The notes under the pieces: generated by a model
The model's database searches: none
The model's input: only the letters and a program-made list of their open reading frames with translations
What the model was told of the DNA's origin: nothing
Made by a program: the position numbers and the translations under genes
Shown: piece after piece, positions 1 through 6,675 of the stretch
Position numbering within the stretch: position 1 is the first letter of the stretch
How the letters are laid out: each line of letters starts with the position of its first letter
NCBI GenBank assembly: GCA_913046275.1
Contig: CAJWSE010000022.1
Coordinates: 1 to 12,475, forward strand
From: an uncultured Phycisphaerae bacterium
GTDB lineage: Bacteria; Planctomycetota; Phycisphaerae; Phycisphaerales; SM1A02
DNA: 12,475 bases
Reading direction: 5' to 3'

Positions 1-96
1 TCTGACGCGGTACTTGACTACATCACTAAAAACGAAATATACGAACCAACCCCCGAAGAAATCCTACCAATGCATAGCATGGACAATAAATCATGA
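1..96 (+). CDS. C-terminal tail of an unidentified upstream gene (partial)
   Basis: Frame 1 is open from the first base of the window and encodes 31 residues, ending in DNKS and a TGA at 94-96. The stop overlaps the lpxI start as ATGA, typical of translationally coupled operon genes, so this is probably the last part of a real upstream gene. The visible piece has acidic and proline-containing stretches but no motif I recognise. By position it could be another lipid A pathway gene such as lpxA, or an oxidoreductase of the kind often placed beside lpx genes, but the tail cannot decide this. Confidence is for its being coding, not for any function. Confidence 0.6.
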   Translation, partial: SDAVLDYITKNEIYEPTPEEILPMHSMDNKS

Positions 97-944
97 GCGC
101 AGAAAAACCCATACTAGGAATGATTGCTGGCAACGGCATCCTGCCAATAATCGCTGCCCGGGGCGCTCGATCAGCCGGATACCGAGTTTGTTGTGTTGGA
201 TTAAGGGATCAGTTTCTTCCAGACCTGCCAAGTGAATGCGATGAATTTTCAGTTGCTAGCATGGCGAGGATTGGTCGTTGGATAAGGTTATTAAAGAAAT
301 GGGGCGCAGAGGACACTGTCATGGTTGGTGGTGTTGAAAAAACCACGATGCATAAACCGTTCAGTGTTTTACGCCTGATGCCTGACCTTACTGGCTTATT
401 GCTATGGTATAGACGCCTGCGCCATGACCGTCGTGATGCTACTGTACTCGCAGCAATAGCAGATGAACTTTTAAAATCAGGAGTCCAGCTCATCGATTCT
501 ACCACCTACATCCAAGAACACTTAGCAGGCGTAGGCACATTGGGCACTGTTGAGCCAAGCACAAAACAACTGGCTGACATCGCTTTTGGTTGGCCATTGC
601 TGACACAAAGCACTGGCCTGCATATTGGTCAATCCATTGCTGTTCGTGAGGGTGATGTTCTCGCTGTTGAAGCTATCGAAGGGACTGCAGCGCTTATCCA
701 ACGTGCTGGTTTGCTATGCAAAAAAAAAGGCTGGACGCTTTTAAAAACTGCAGCACAAGACCATGACATGCGCGCAGATGTACCATCGATTGGAACAAAA
801 ACTATTGAACAAGTTGCGCGCGCAGGCTGCACATGCATCGCTGTTGGCCATAAAAGAGTCTTGCTGCTAGATTCGCCCGCAGTTCTAGAAGCAGCAAACA
901 AGGCTGGAGTTGCGGTCATTGGCGTGGACCCGACAAGTGAGTGA
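93..944 (+). CDS. lpxI: UDP-2,3-diacylglucosamine pyrophosphatase LpxI
   Basis: The 283-residue product matches the LpxI (former DUF1009) family in length and in both domains. LpxI hydrolyses UDP-2,3-diacylglucosamine to lipid X (2,3-diacylglucosamine 1-phosphate) and UMP in the lipid A pathway, at the cytoplasmic side of the inner membrane, replacing LpxH in many bacteria. The N-terminal domain opens with the family block LGMIAGNGILPIIAARGA (residues 8-25). The C-terminal domain has LHIGQSIAV (176-184), AVEAIEGTAALIQRAG (191-206) and the QDHDMRADVPSIG block (222-234), which should hold the catalytic aspartate of the family. The ATG overlaps the previous stop (ATGA), and the gene ends inside the start region of the following methyltransferase, so this is an operon. 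It is soluble with no signal peptide. Its presence implies that the organism makes lipid A. Confidence 0.93.
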   Translation: MSAEKPILGMIAGNGILPIIAARGARSAGYRVCCVGLRDQFLPDLPSECDEFSVASMARIGRWIRLLKKWGAEDTVMVGGVEKTTMHKPFSVLRLMPDLTGLLLWYRRLRHDRRDATVLAAIADELLKSGVQLIDSTTYIQEHLAGVGTLGTVEPSTKQLADIAFGWPLLTQSTGLHIGQSIAVREGDVLAVEAIEGTAALIQRAGLLCKKKGWTLLKTAAQDHDMRADVPSIGTKTIEQVARAGCTCIAVGHKRVLLLDSPAVLEAANKAGVAVIGVDPTSE

Positions 945-1533
945 TGCCCAATTTGTTTCTCGTGCAGGTTTAAAACTTGAACATGCACTCAAAACATTTG
1001 AGTTCGACGTATCAGGTCTTAGATGTGTTGATTTGGGTTGTAACGTTGGGGGTTTTACTGACTGCCTTCTTCAGCGCGGAGCAAAAAAAGTGTATGCCGT
1101 CGATACAGGCTATGGAACATTCGCTTGGAAACTTCGTAGCGATAAACGGGTCGATACATTTGAACGGACCAACGCATTGCACTTTGAGCCACCAGCGACA
1201 CTTGATTTAGCTGTCATCGATCTAGGATGGACTCCACAACATTTAGCACTGCCAGCCGGATTGAAATGGATAAAAGAGGGACATCTGATATCACTTGTGA
1301 AACCACATTATGAACTCATAAAAGAGGAAAAAAATAAAGAATCCGTAGGAAAAGGCCTTAGCGAGCGCGCAATTGAGCAAGTTCTTAAGCGCGTACGGGC
1401 AACTTGTGCATCACTCCAACTCGACATTTTGCAAGAAACGATTTCACCAATTAAAGGTAAAAAATCAAGCAAGAAGGGGGCTGGAAATAGTGAGTATTTA
1501 CTGCTGTTAAAAACTCCTTCATGTACCACTTAA
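937..1533 (+). CDS. TlyA-like / FtsJ-fold rRNA 2'-O-methyltransferase without an S4 domain
   Basis: This encodes a 198-residue SAM-dependent methyltransferase of the TlyA branch of the FtsJ/RrmJ fold, expected to methylate ribose 2'-hydroxyls in rRNA. It has FVSRAGLKLEHAL (6-18), the SAM motif VDLGCNVGGFTDCLLQRGA (31-49), VYAVDTGYGTFAWKLRSD (52-69), ERTNA (76-80), LVKPHYE (120-126) and SPIKG...GNSEYLLLL (170-191). The K-D-K-E catalytic tetrad of the fold is present as K13, D95, K122 and E186. TlyA proteins normally start with a roughly 60-residue S4 RNA-binding domain. Here the methyltransferase begins almost at residue 1 and the DNA upstream is fully used by lpxI. I chose the GTG at 937, which overlaps the lpxI stop by 8 bases (GTGAGTGA). 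An in-frame TTG at 910 would add nine non-homologous residues. The DxxxxS motif is changed to DLGWTPQ (95-101). It is translationally coupled to lpxI. Confidence 0.8.
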   Translation: MSDAQFVSRAGLKLEHALKTFEFDVSGLRCVDLGCNVGGFTDCLLQRGAKKVYAVDTGYGTFAWKLRSDKRVDTFERTNALHFEPPATLDLAVIDLGWTPQHLALPAGLKWIKEGHLISLVKPHYELIKEEKNKESVGKGLSERAIEQVLKRVRATCASLQLDILQETISPIKGKKSSKKGAGNSEYLLLLKTPSCTT

Positions 1534-1547
1534 CAAGCGCAAAAACG

Positions 1548-1576
1548 ATGCGTGCTGATGCCTGTTCAGGTACAAT
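1548..1576 (+). promoter_or_regulatory. Candidate gyrA promoter with AGGTACAAT element
   Basis: The 64-base gap between the methyltransferase and gyrA contains AGGTACAAT at 1568-1576, whose last six bases (TACAAT) differ from the bacterial -10 consensus at one position. There is no good -35 hexamer at 16-18 bases; the region 1548-1553 reads ATGCGT. The same AGGTACnAT string occurs just before two other genes in the window. A second -10-like string, GATAAT (1587-1592), lies five bases before the ATG. No Shine-Dalgarno sequence is visible before gyrA. The call rests on motif likeness only. Confidence 0.45.
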
Positions 1577-1597
1577 ATCCGAACCCGATAATTTACT

Positions 1598-4213
1598 ATG
1601 AGTGATACACCAGAACAGAATCCTGCAGTGCCAAATAATGAAGATGCGTTAGCGAACATCGGCGCTGTCACAGACCAACTTATTGAACGCGAACTTCATG
1701 ACAGTTACTTAACGTATGCAATGTCAACTATTATGGATCGTGCACTGCCGGATGTTCGCGATGGGTTAAAACCATCACAACGACGGATTCTGGTAGCGAT
1801 GCATGATTTAAATTTATCGCCGGGAAGGAAGCATAGAAAGTGTGCCAAAATCGCTGGCGATACCTCTGGTAACTACCATCCTCACGGCGAGTCTGTGATT
1901 TATCCAACATTGGTCAATATGGGGCAAAATTGGAAAATGCGAGTGATGCTTGTTGATAAGCAAGGTAACTTCGGTTCGATTGATGGCGACCCACCTGCTG
2001 CTATGCGATATACCGAAGCGAGAATGACACACGCTGCTGTCGCGATGCTTGAAGACATTAAGCTTGACACCGTAGACTTTAAACCAAACTACGATGAGAC
2101 GAGACAAGAACCAACGGTACTTCCTGGGAAGTTCCCAAACTTACTTGTTAATGGTTCGAGTGGTATAGCTGTTGGAATGTCTTGTTCGATGCCTCCACAT
2201 AATGTAGGTGAAATTTGTGACGCAATTGTTGCGACCATTGATAACCCTGACATCGATTTGCCTGAATTGCTAGAGATTGTTCCTGGACCTGACTTCCCTA
2301 CTGGTGGCGTTGTCGTTGGCAAGCAAGGATTAGCTGATGCATATGCAACTGGTCGAGGGCGGCTTCAAGTTCGAGGCCGAGTGCATCATGAAACAATTGG
2401 TAAACGCGAAGCGATTGTTATTGACGAAATACCTTACCAACTTGTGCAAAATAATCTCATCGAAAAGATTGTCGATTGTGCAAAAAATGGTCGCATCACT
2501 GAGATCTCTGACATTAAAAACTTCTCAGGGAAAAAATGGCGAACACGTATTGTTGTTTATCTAAAGCGTGGTGCAGACCCTGATGTAGTTGAACGTCAGC
2601 TCTACAAATACACCCCTCTTCAATCGACTGTCTCCGTAATTAATATTGCACTAGTCAATGGGCGGCCACAAACTTTAGGCATTCGCAGCTTGATTGATTG
2701 TTGGGTCGAGCACCGCCAAGATGTTATTAGAAGGCGAACTGAGTATTTACTCCGAGAAGCAAGGAAAGCCGCGCACCGCTTAGAAGGCTTGATTTATGCT
2801 GTCTGTGACATTGATGAAGTCATTGCACTTATCAGAGCTAGTCGTACTCGGGAAGAAGCTATTCAAAAACTAATGGAGCGGCAATTCTGTATTCCTGAAA
2901 TCCACGAGTACGCAAAATTCATTTCAAAACGACTCATAGAAGCCGCTAAAGACGGCGTAATACTTTCAAAATTGCAGGCGGATTCCATTGGAGCATTACG
3001 CCTAATTCAGCTTGTTGGTCTTGAAATTGAGAAACTGACAAGCGAATATGCCGACTTACTTGAAAAAATTGAAGATTATGAATCAATCCTTTCAAACCAA
3101 CAGCGTGTTCTAGATCTCATTCGCCAAGATTGCGTTGAGTTAAAAGAAAAATATGCCACTGAACGCCTTACTGGTTTTGTTGAAGGCGAAGACGATAACT
3201 TTGATTATGGAGCGCTGATTCCTGAGCATGATGTCTGCGTCACTATCTCACACCAAGGCTATGTAAAACGTCTAACTATCGATACCTTTAAGGAACAAGG
3301 CAGAGGTGGTATTGGTATTAAAGGTGGTGAAACGAAAGATGGCGACTTTATTGAGCATATCTTTGTAGCATCTACTCACGATGATCTATTATGTTTTACG
3401 GATACTGGAAGAGTGTTTAAACTTAAGGTGTACCAAATACCTGAAGCCACTCGAACAAGTCGAGGTCGAGCCATTGTCAATTTATTGAAGTTAAAAGAAG
3501 GCGAAACAATTGTCACTTTTAGAAGCATTAAAGACTTTGAATCCTGCCAAGATAATCTGGTATTTGCAACCTCACTAGGTCGAATCAAACGAACTGCAAT
3601 ATCTGACTTCAAAAATGTTAATAAAGCCGGCATAAATGCAATCCGTCTAAATGATGGCGATTCCCTTGTCGACGTCATTAAAACCAATGGAGAGTGTCAC
3701 GTCCTTATAGGCACAGCGCAAGGCATGTCTATCCGCTTTGCGGAGACCGACGCGCGGCTTATGGGGCGAACTGCGGCCGGTGTAAAAGGCATTTCATTGA
3801 ATACCAATGACAAAGTTGTTGGCGCGGTACTTGCTGAAGATGATGCTGATCTGATGACTATGACTGAGAATGGATATGGCAAAAGAACACCGATGCTTGA
3901 TTATCTCGTACATAGTGAAGATGGGTCTACTCGCGCACAATCAAGAGGCGGAAAAGGTCGACGAGATATCAAAACAGGCGAACGCAATGGAAATGTTGCC
4001 GATATCAGGGCAGTTCGTGATAATGACAGCCTCATGTTTATAACAGCGGGCGGAATGCTTGTGCGCATATCCGCTAACGATATACGGACCATTAGCAGAA
4101 ACACCAAAGGCGTAAGAGTGGTTAAGTTGAAAGATGACGACCGACTAATAGCAGCCGCAAAAGTAGAGGCCATGGATGACCCTACTAATGCAGAAGTTAC
4201 AACTAGCGCATAA
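1598..4213 (+). CDS. gyrA: DNA gyrase subunit A
   Basis: The 871-residue product is a full-length GyrA, the breakage-reunion subunit that works with GyrB to introduce negative supercoils. The N-terminal region has LHDSYLTYAMSTIMDRALPD and the GLKPSQRR block. The quinolone-determining loop reads HPHGESVIYPTL, with the E. coli Ser83 equivalent kept as S99 but the Asp87 position occupied by P103. The active-site tyrosine is Y138 in AAMRYTEARM, and the coiled-coil tower follows. The C-terminal six-bladed pinwheel begins near residue 545. Its canonical GyrA-box position holds a weakened QGRGGIG (567-573), and a second, consensus-like QSRGGKG lies later at 781-787. IPEATRTSRGRAIVNLL (about 613-629) and GYGKRTP are typical blade sequences. 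The double-box arrangement and overall length favour gyrase over ParC. The ATG has no Shine-Dalgarno sequence. The gene stands alone after an overlapped cluster, with its own putative promoter. Confidence 0.97.
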   Translation: MSDTPEQNPAVPNNEDALANIGAVTDQLIERELHDSYLTYAMSTIMDRALPDVRDGLKPSQRRILVAMHDLNLSPGRKHRKCAKIAGDTSGNYHPHGESVIYPTLVNMGQNWKMRVMLVDKQGNFGSIDGDPPAAMRYTEARMTHAAVAMLEDIKLDTVDFKPNYDETRQEPTVLPGKFPNLLVNGSSGIAVGMSCSMPPHNVGEICDAIVATIDNPDIDLPELLEIVPGPDFPTGGVVVGKQGLADAYATGRGRLQVRGRVHHETIGKREAIVIDEIPYQLVQNNLIEKIVDCAKNGRITEISDIKNFSGKKWRTRIVVYLKRGADPDVVERQLYKYTPLQSTVSVINIALVNGRPQTLGIRSLIDCWVEHRQDVIRRRTEYLLREARKAAHRLEGLIYAVCDIDEVIALIRASRTREEAIQKLMERQFCIPEIHEYAKFISKRLIEAAKDGVILSKLQADSIGALRLIQLVGLEIEKLTSEYADLLEKIEDYESILSNQQRVLDLIRQDCVELKEKYATERLTGFVEGEDDNFDYGALIPEHDVCVTISHQGYVKRLTIDTFKEQGRGGIGIKGGETKDGDFIEHIFVASTHDDLLCFTDTGRVFKLKVYQIPEATRTSRGRAIVNLLKLKEGETIVTFRSIKDFESCQDNLVFATSLGRIKRTAISDFKNVNKAGINAIRLNDGDSLVDVIKTNGECHVLIGTAQGMSIRFAETDARLMGRTAAGVKGISLNTNDKVVGAVLAEDDADLMTMTENGYGKRTPMLDYLVHSEDGSTRAQSRGGKGRRDIKTGERNGNVADIRAVRDNDSLMFITAGGMLVRISANDIRTISRNTKGVRVVKLKDDDRLIAAAKVEAMDDPTNAEVTTSA

Positions 4214-4217
4214 CTGT

Positions 4218-4248
4218 TTGCACGACGACAGCATAAATACGGTATCCT
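4218..4248 (+). promoter_or_regulatory. Candidate promoter of the STAS-ExbD-TonB trio
   Basis: In the 41-base gap after gyrA there is a TTGCAC (4218-4223), close to a -35 hexamer, and CGGTATCCT (4240-4248), a weaker version of the AGGTACnAT element found before gyrA, the glycosyltransferase and the Lol permease. The spacing between TTGCAC and TATCCT is 19 bases, longer than ideal. The -10-like string ends six bases before the ATG, so a transcript from it would have almost no leader. No terminator hairpin for gyrA is visible, so read-through from gyrA is equally possible. Confidence 0.3.
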
Positions 4249-4254
4249 TGGCCT

Positions 4255-4596
4255 ATGACATTAAACCAATGGAATGAAGATATTTTAATTCTGGAACTTC
4301 TTGACGAACCAGATTTCTCTGAAGACACCGACGCGCTTCTAGCTAAACTTCGCGAAAACGAAGAAGCGTTTCCCCATACTGTTATTGACTTGCAAAATGT
4401 AAACCACTTAAACTCATCAAATCTTGGGGCACTCATTGAAATCAAAAAACTTTTGCAAACCAAGAAAAGGAGAATGATTATTTGCAATGTTTCAGACACC
4501 GTTTGGTCTACTATGTTGGCAACCGGCCTAGACCAAGTGTTTGAGTTTATTGAAAATACTACTGTAGCTCTTGCAAGTTTAACTTTTGAGGAATAA
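4255..4596 (+). CDS. STAS-domain protein (anti-anti-sigma factor-like)
   Basis: This encodes a 113-residue single-domain STAS protein. The core runs from TVIDLQNVNHLNSSNLGALIEIKKLLQ (42-68) through RMIICNVSDTVWSTMLATGLDQVFEFIEN, the strand-helix order of the SpoIIAA/RsbV family. The usual DSSG phosphorylation loop reads NSSN here; S55 aligns with the serine phosphorylated in SpoIIAA, while the flanking Asp and Gly are both Asn. Such proteins bind anti-sigma kinases or act as partner-switching or scaffold modules in the cytoplasm. No kinase or sigma factor gene is visible nearby, so the partner is unknown. It is followed after three bases by the ExbD gene, suggesting co-transcription and possibly a role in controlling that membrane module (inference). 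STAS domains also occur in transporter control, so the exact role is open. Confidence 0.85.
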   Translation: MTLNQWNEDILILELLDEPDFSEDTDALLAKLRENEEAFPHTVIDLQNVNHLNSSNLGALIEIKKLLQTKKRRMIICNVSDTVWSTMLATGLDQVFEFIENTTVALASLTFEE

Positions 4597-4599
4597 TTA

Positions 4600-5037
4600 A
4601 TGCGGCCAATCCGTCGCAGCGAGCATGAAACAAGAGTTGAAATGATGCCACTTATTGATGTGGTATTTCTTCTACTTACCTTTTTTATCTATGCGATGGT
4701 TCTTATGGTCAGAGCTGAAGTACTGCCTGTCCCACTTGAATCATATGTTTCAAGTGCTCCTGCAGAGCCCCGCGCATCAATTGCGGTGACTATTGCTATT
4801 GATGGTAACATTTATGTAAATGAAAAAGTGGTATTACCTGGGGAAGTAGGCGATGAAGTTTCGGATGCACTGCAAAGAGACCCTAATGCCGCAATTTACT
4901 TTGTTGTTGAGGACGGAGAAGCGAACGTTGACCGAGGGCCTCTACTTACAAGTACATGGGATGAATTGCGAAATCAGGGGCTAGAAATTTTTCTTGTTGG
5001 TGCTCCGAAAGAATTGGACAGCAATGCCACGAAGTGA
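4600..5037 (+). CDS. exbD: ExbD/TolR-family proton-channel subunit
   Basis: The 145-residue product has the family layout: a short cytoplasmic basic/acidic N-terminus (RRSEHETRVEMM), one membrane helix (about 17-38) starting with PLIDVVFLLLTFFI, and a periplasmic domain. D20 is the conserved membrane aspartate required for proton-driven motion in ExbD/TolR. The periplasmic part (about 59-135) carries SIAVTIAIDGNIYVNEKVV, the usual strand pattern. ExbD works with an ExbB pentamer and TonB to energise outer-membrane transport; TolR and MotB-like relatives use the same mechanism. No ExbB/TolQ gene is visible in the window. A good Shine-Dalgarno sequence (GAGGA, 4588-4592) sits seven bases before the ATG, inside the end of the STAS gene. 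Its 3' end overlaps the next gene by 14 bases. Whether it is ExbD or TolR cannot be settled from sequence alone. Confidence 0.88.
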   Translation: MRPIRRSEHETRVEMMPLIDVVFLLLTFFIYAMVLMVRAEVLPVPLESYVSSAPAEPRASIAVTIAIDGNIYVNEKVVLPGEVGDEVSDALQRDPNAAIYFVVEDGEANVDRGPLLTSTWDELRNQGLEIFLVGAPKELDSNATK

Positions 5038-5887
5038 CTACATTACACTTGGATGCGCATTTGCTGCATCGGTTTTTATCCATGTAATCGTGCTCCCTAT
5101 TACATATAACAAAAAACCGCTAACGACCAATCTGCCACCAACCAAAGCAACGCACCTTAAAACGCCTATTCTTGAACAAGAAGAAATAGAACTCGGCATC
5201 AATTATTCAAAAGAATCGACGCTTACTTGGATTGGCTATGAAGAATACGAAGAACAAAGGGCACGGCATTCGATAGTGGAGCAAGCAGAAATGAGACTAT
5301 CGGGGAATCTAAATCAAAAAAATAATCCCCAGCAAGCAATAGACGTGTTGCGTAACATCGCACAGCCCATTGCCACAATTGCAAAAGATTTTCTGGATGT
5401 ACTAGAAGGGCTTAAAATCATGCCTATTCCTAGAAAAGTAATCGTTAACTCGACTGAAGCAGCAGAGATATATCCTAATATCGAAGAGCCCAAGCCAATC
5501 AAATCGAAAATAACTGAAGAAGGAATTATTAATCAAAACCATGCGGATCGTGATTCAGAAGCGACTTCAATAATTGAAATTTCCCCGGATCAATGGAAAT
5601 CTGGGAAACCACTTGCTTCTCAAGGCATTGTGTTGCGTCCAAGACGCCCATCCTTTACCGCAAATCAACTCGTCACAAATGCGCCAAGTGATCTTGTAGC
5701 AGAAATTTACTTCAATAGCCAAGGGAAACCAGACGAAGTCATCGTTTTATATAGCACAGGAAGTTATTCCGTAGACAAATCACTTGAATCAAGTTTGTAC
5801 CGATGGCGCGCTTCTGGCGAACAAATAGATGCCCTTAAATTGGATAACACCTTTGCTATTACAATTCATATCACATTTGGAAAATAA
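5024..5887 (+). CDS. TonB-like periplasmic protein, membrane-anchored
   Basis: The product is 287 residues from the ATG at 5024, chosen because its N-terminus (MPRSDY) leads straight into a single membrane helix (about 6-27) as in TonB; a start at 4994 would add ten residues read from inside exbD. The long, charged periplasmic middle contains the block TWIGYEEYEEQRARHSIVEQ (68-87), which looks like a conserved motif of its own. The last 65-70 residues (LVAEIYFNSQGKPDEVIVLYS...FAITIHITF) have the beta-alpha-beta look of a TonB C-terminal domain. It overlaps exbD by 14 bases, so an energy-transducing partnership with ExbD is likely. The proline-rich TonB stretch is weak (EEPKPIK only), so a TonB/TolA-like relative is safer than TonB itself. 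It ends two bases from the convergent surE gene. Confidence 0.65.
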   Translation: MPRSDYITLGCAFAASVFIHVIVLPITYNKKPLTTNLPPTKATHLKTPILEQEEIELGINYSKESTLTWIGYEEYEEQRARHSIVEQAEMRLSGNLNQKNNPQQAIDVLRNIAQPIATIAKDFLDVLEGLKIMPIPRKVIVNSTEAAEIYPNIEEPKPIKSKITEEGIINQNHADRDSEATSIIEISPDQWKSGKPLASQGIVLRPRRPSFTANQLVTNAPSDLVAEIYFNSQGKPDEVIVLYSTGSYSVDKSLESSLYRWRASGEQIDALKLDNTFAITIHITFGK

Positions 5888-5889
5888 AA

Positions 5890-6675
5890 TTATTCGAGAC
5901 GATCTTTCCACAAATTCAGCTGAGTTCTATTCGTCAGCACATAATCCAGCGGAGTCACTGTTGCAAAGCCTTGACTAAGCGCTTCTACATCGCTGCCCTC
6001 TGCAGTATGCGAAAATGTCATCCCATCTCCAGCGGCCCAATAATAAACCCGACCGTCAGGCGCCTCCCGTTTAACGTAATGCCCTATCTCACCAGCAGCG
6101 TTCATTTCAACAACTTTAACTTCGGGTATAGGAGTGTTAAGTTTTTCACATGCGGGAATATTTAGATTAATTACTTCATGCGCCTGCAATTTGCTCTTCA
6201 AAATATTATCAATAATGATTCGAGCAATTTCTGCGGCACGATCATAACAAATTAAATCTAAATTATCGTAATGCAAGCTCACCGCTATAGCGGGCACTCC
6301 TAAAAATGCCGACTCCATCGCAGCCGCAACCGTGCCTGAATAAATAATATTAATTCCTACATTCGAACCGGTATTTATGCCACTAATCGTTAAATCTGGC
6401 TTTGAGCCCTTGCCAAATTTGTCTTCCCATAGTCCTCGAGTCGCCAGTTTGACGCAATCTGCAGGCCGTCCGTCAATTGCAGTGCCACTCATTTTTTCTG
6501 TTACTTCAACATGTTGAGTCATGAGAGGCTTGGTATATGTTATTCCATGACTCATTGCAGACTGCACTGTTTCCGGAGCAAAAACGACTACTTCACCTAG
6601 ATCTTGTAGCGCCTTGTGCATAGCAATAATACCTGGAGCTCGAATACCGTCGTCATTCGTTAATAAAATTCGCAT
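5890..6675 (-). CDS. surE: 5'/3'-nucleotidase SurE
   Basis: The 261-residue product is a standard SurE, a metal-dependent survival phosphatase that dephosphorylates nucleoside monophosphates in the cytoplasm. It starts with MRILLTNDDGIRAPGI; D8 and D9 are metal ligands, S39 lies in QSAMSHGIT, and N101 lies in ISGINTGSNVGINIIYSGTVAAAMES, all family signatures. I set the start at the ATG at 6675, where homology begins. The frame stays open upstream, but the 47 extra residues are hydrophobic read-through inside the glycosyltransferase gene. Its start codon lies inside the end of that gene (23-base overlap), so the two are probably co-transcribed. Its stop is separated from the convergent TonB-like gene by two bases, with no terminator hairpin between them, so overlapping antisense transcripts are possible. 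Confidence 0.95.
   Translation of the reverse strand: MRILLTNDDGIRAPGIIAMHKALQDLGEVVVFAPETVQSAMSHGITYTKPLMTQHVEVTEKMSGTAIDGRPADCVKLATRGLWEDKFGKGSKPDLTISGINTGSNVGINIIYSGTVAAAMESAFLGVPAIAVSLHYDNLDLICYDRAAEIARIIIDNILKSKLQAHEVINLNIPACEKLNTPIPEVKVVEMNAAGEIGHYVKREAPDGRVYYWAAGDGMTFSHTAEGSDVEALSQGFATVTPLDYVLTNRTQLNLWKDRLE

Noticed and set aside
14..235. Small plus-strand open frame across the lpxI start
   Set aside because: Its composition is arginine/cysteine-rich nonsense, it is out of frame with two supported genes, and it carries no motif.
910..936. TTG start giving a longer methyltransferase
   Set aside because: It would add nine residues read from inside lpxI with no homology; GTG at 937 overlaps the lpxI stop neatly. 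Neither start restores an S4 domain.
209..988. Minus-strand open frames opposite lpxI
   Set aside because: They are antisense shadows of a well-conserved gene, serine/arginine-rich, with no recognisable domain.
4994..5023. Earlier start for the TonB-like gene
   Set aside because: It lies deeper inside exbD and adds residues before the natural membrane anchor; the ATG at 5024 gives the normal short cytoplasmic N-terminus.
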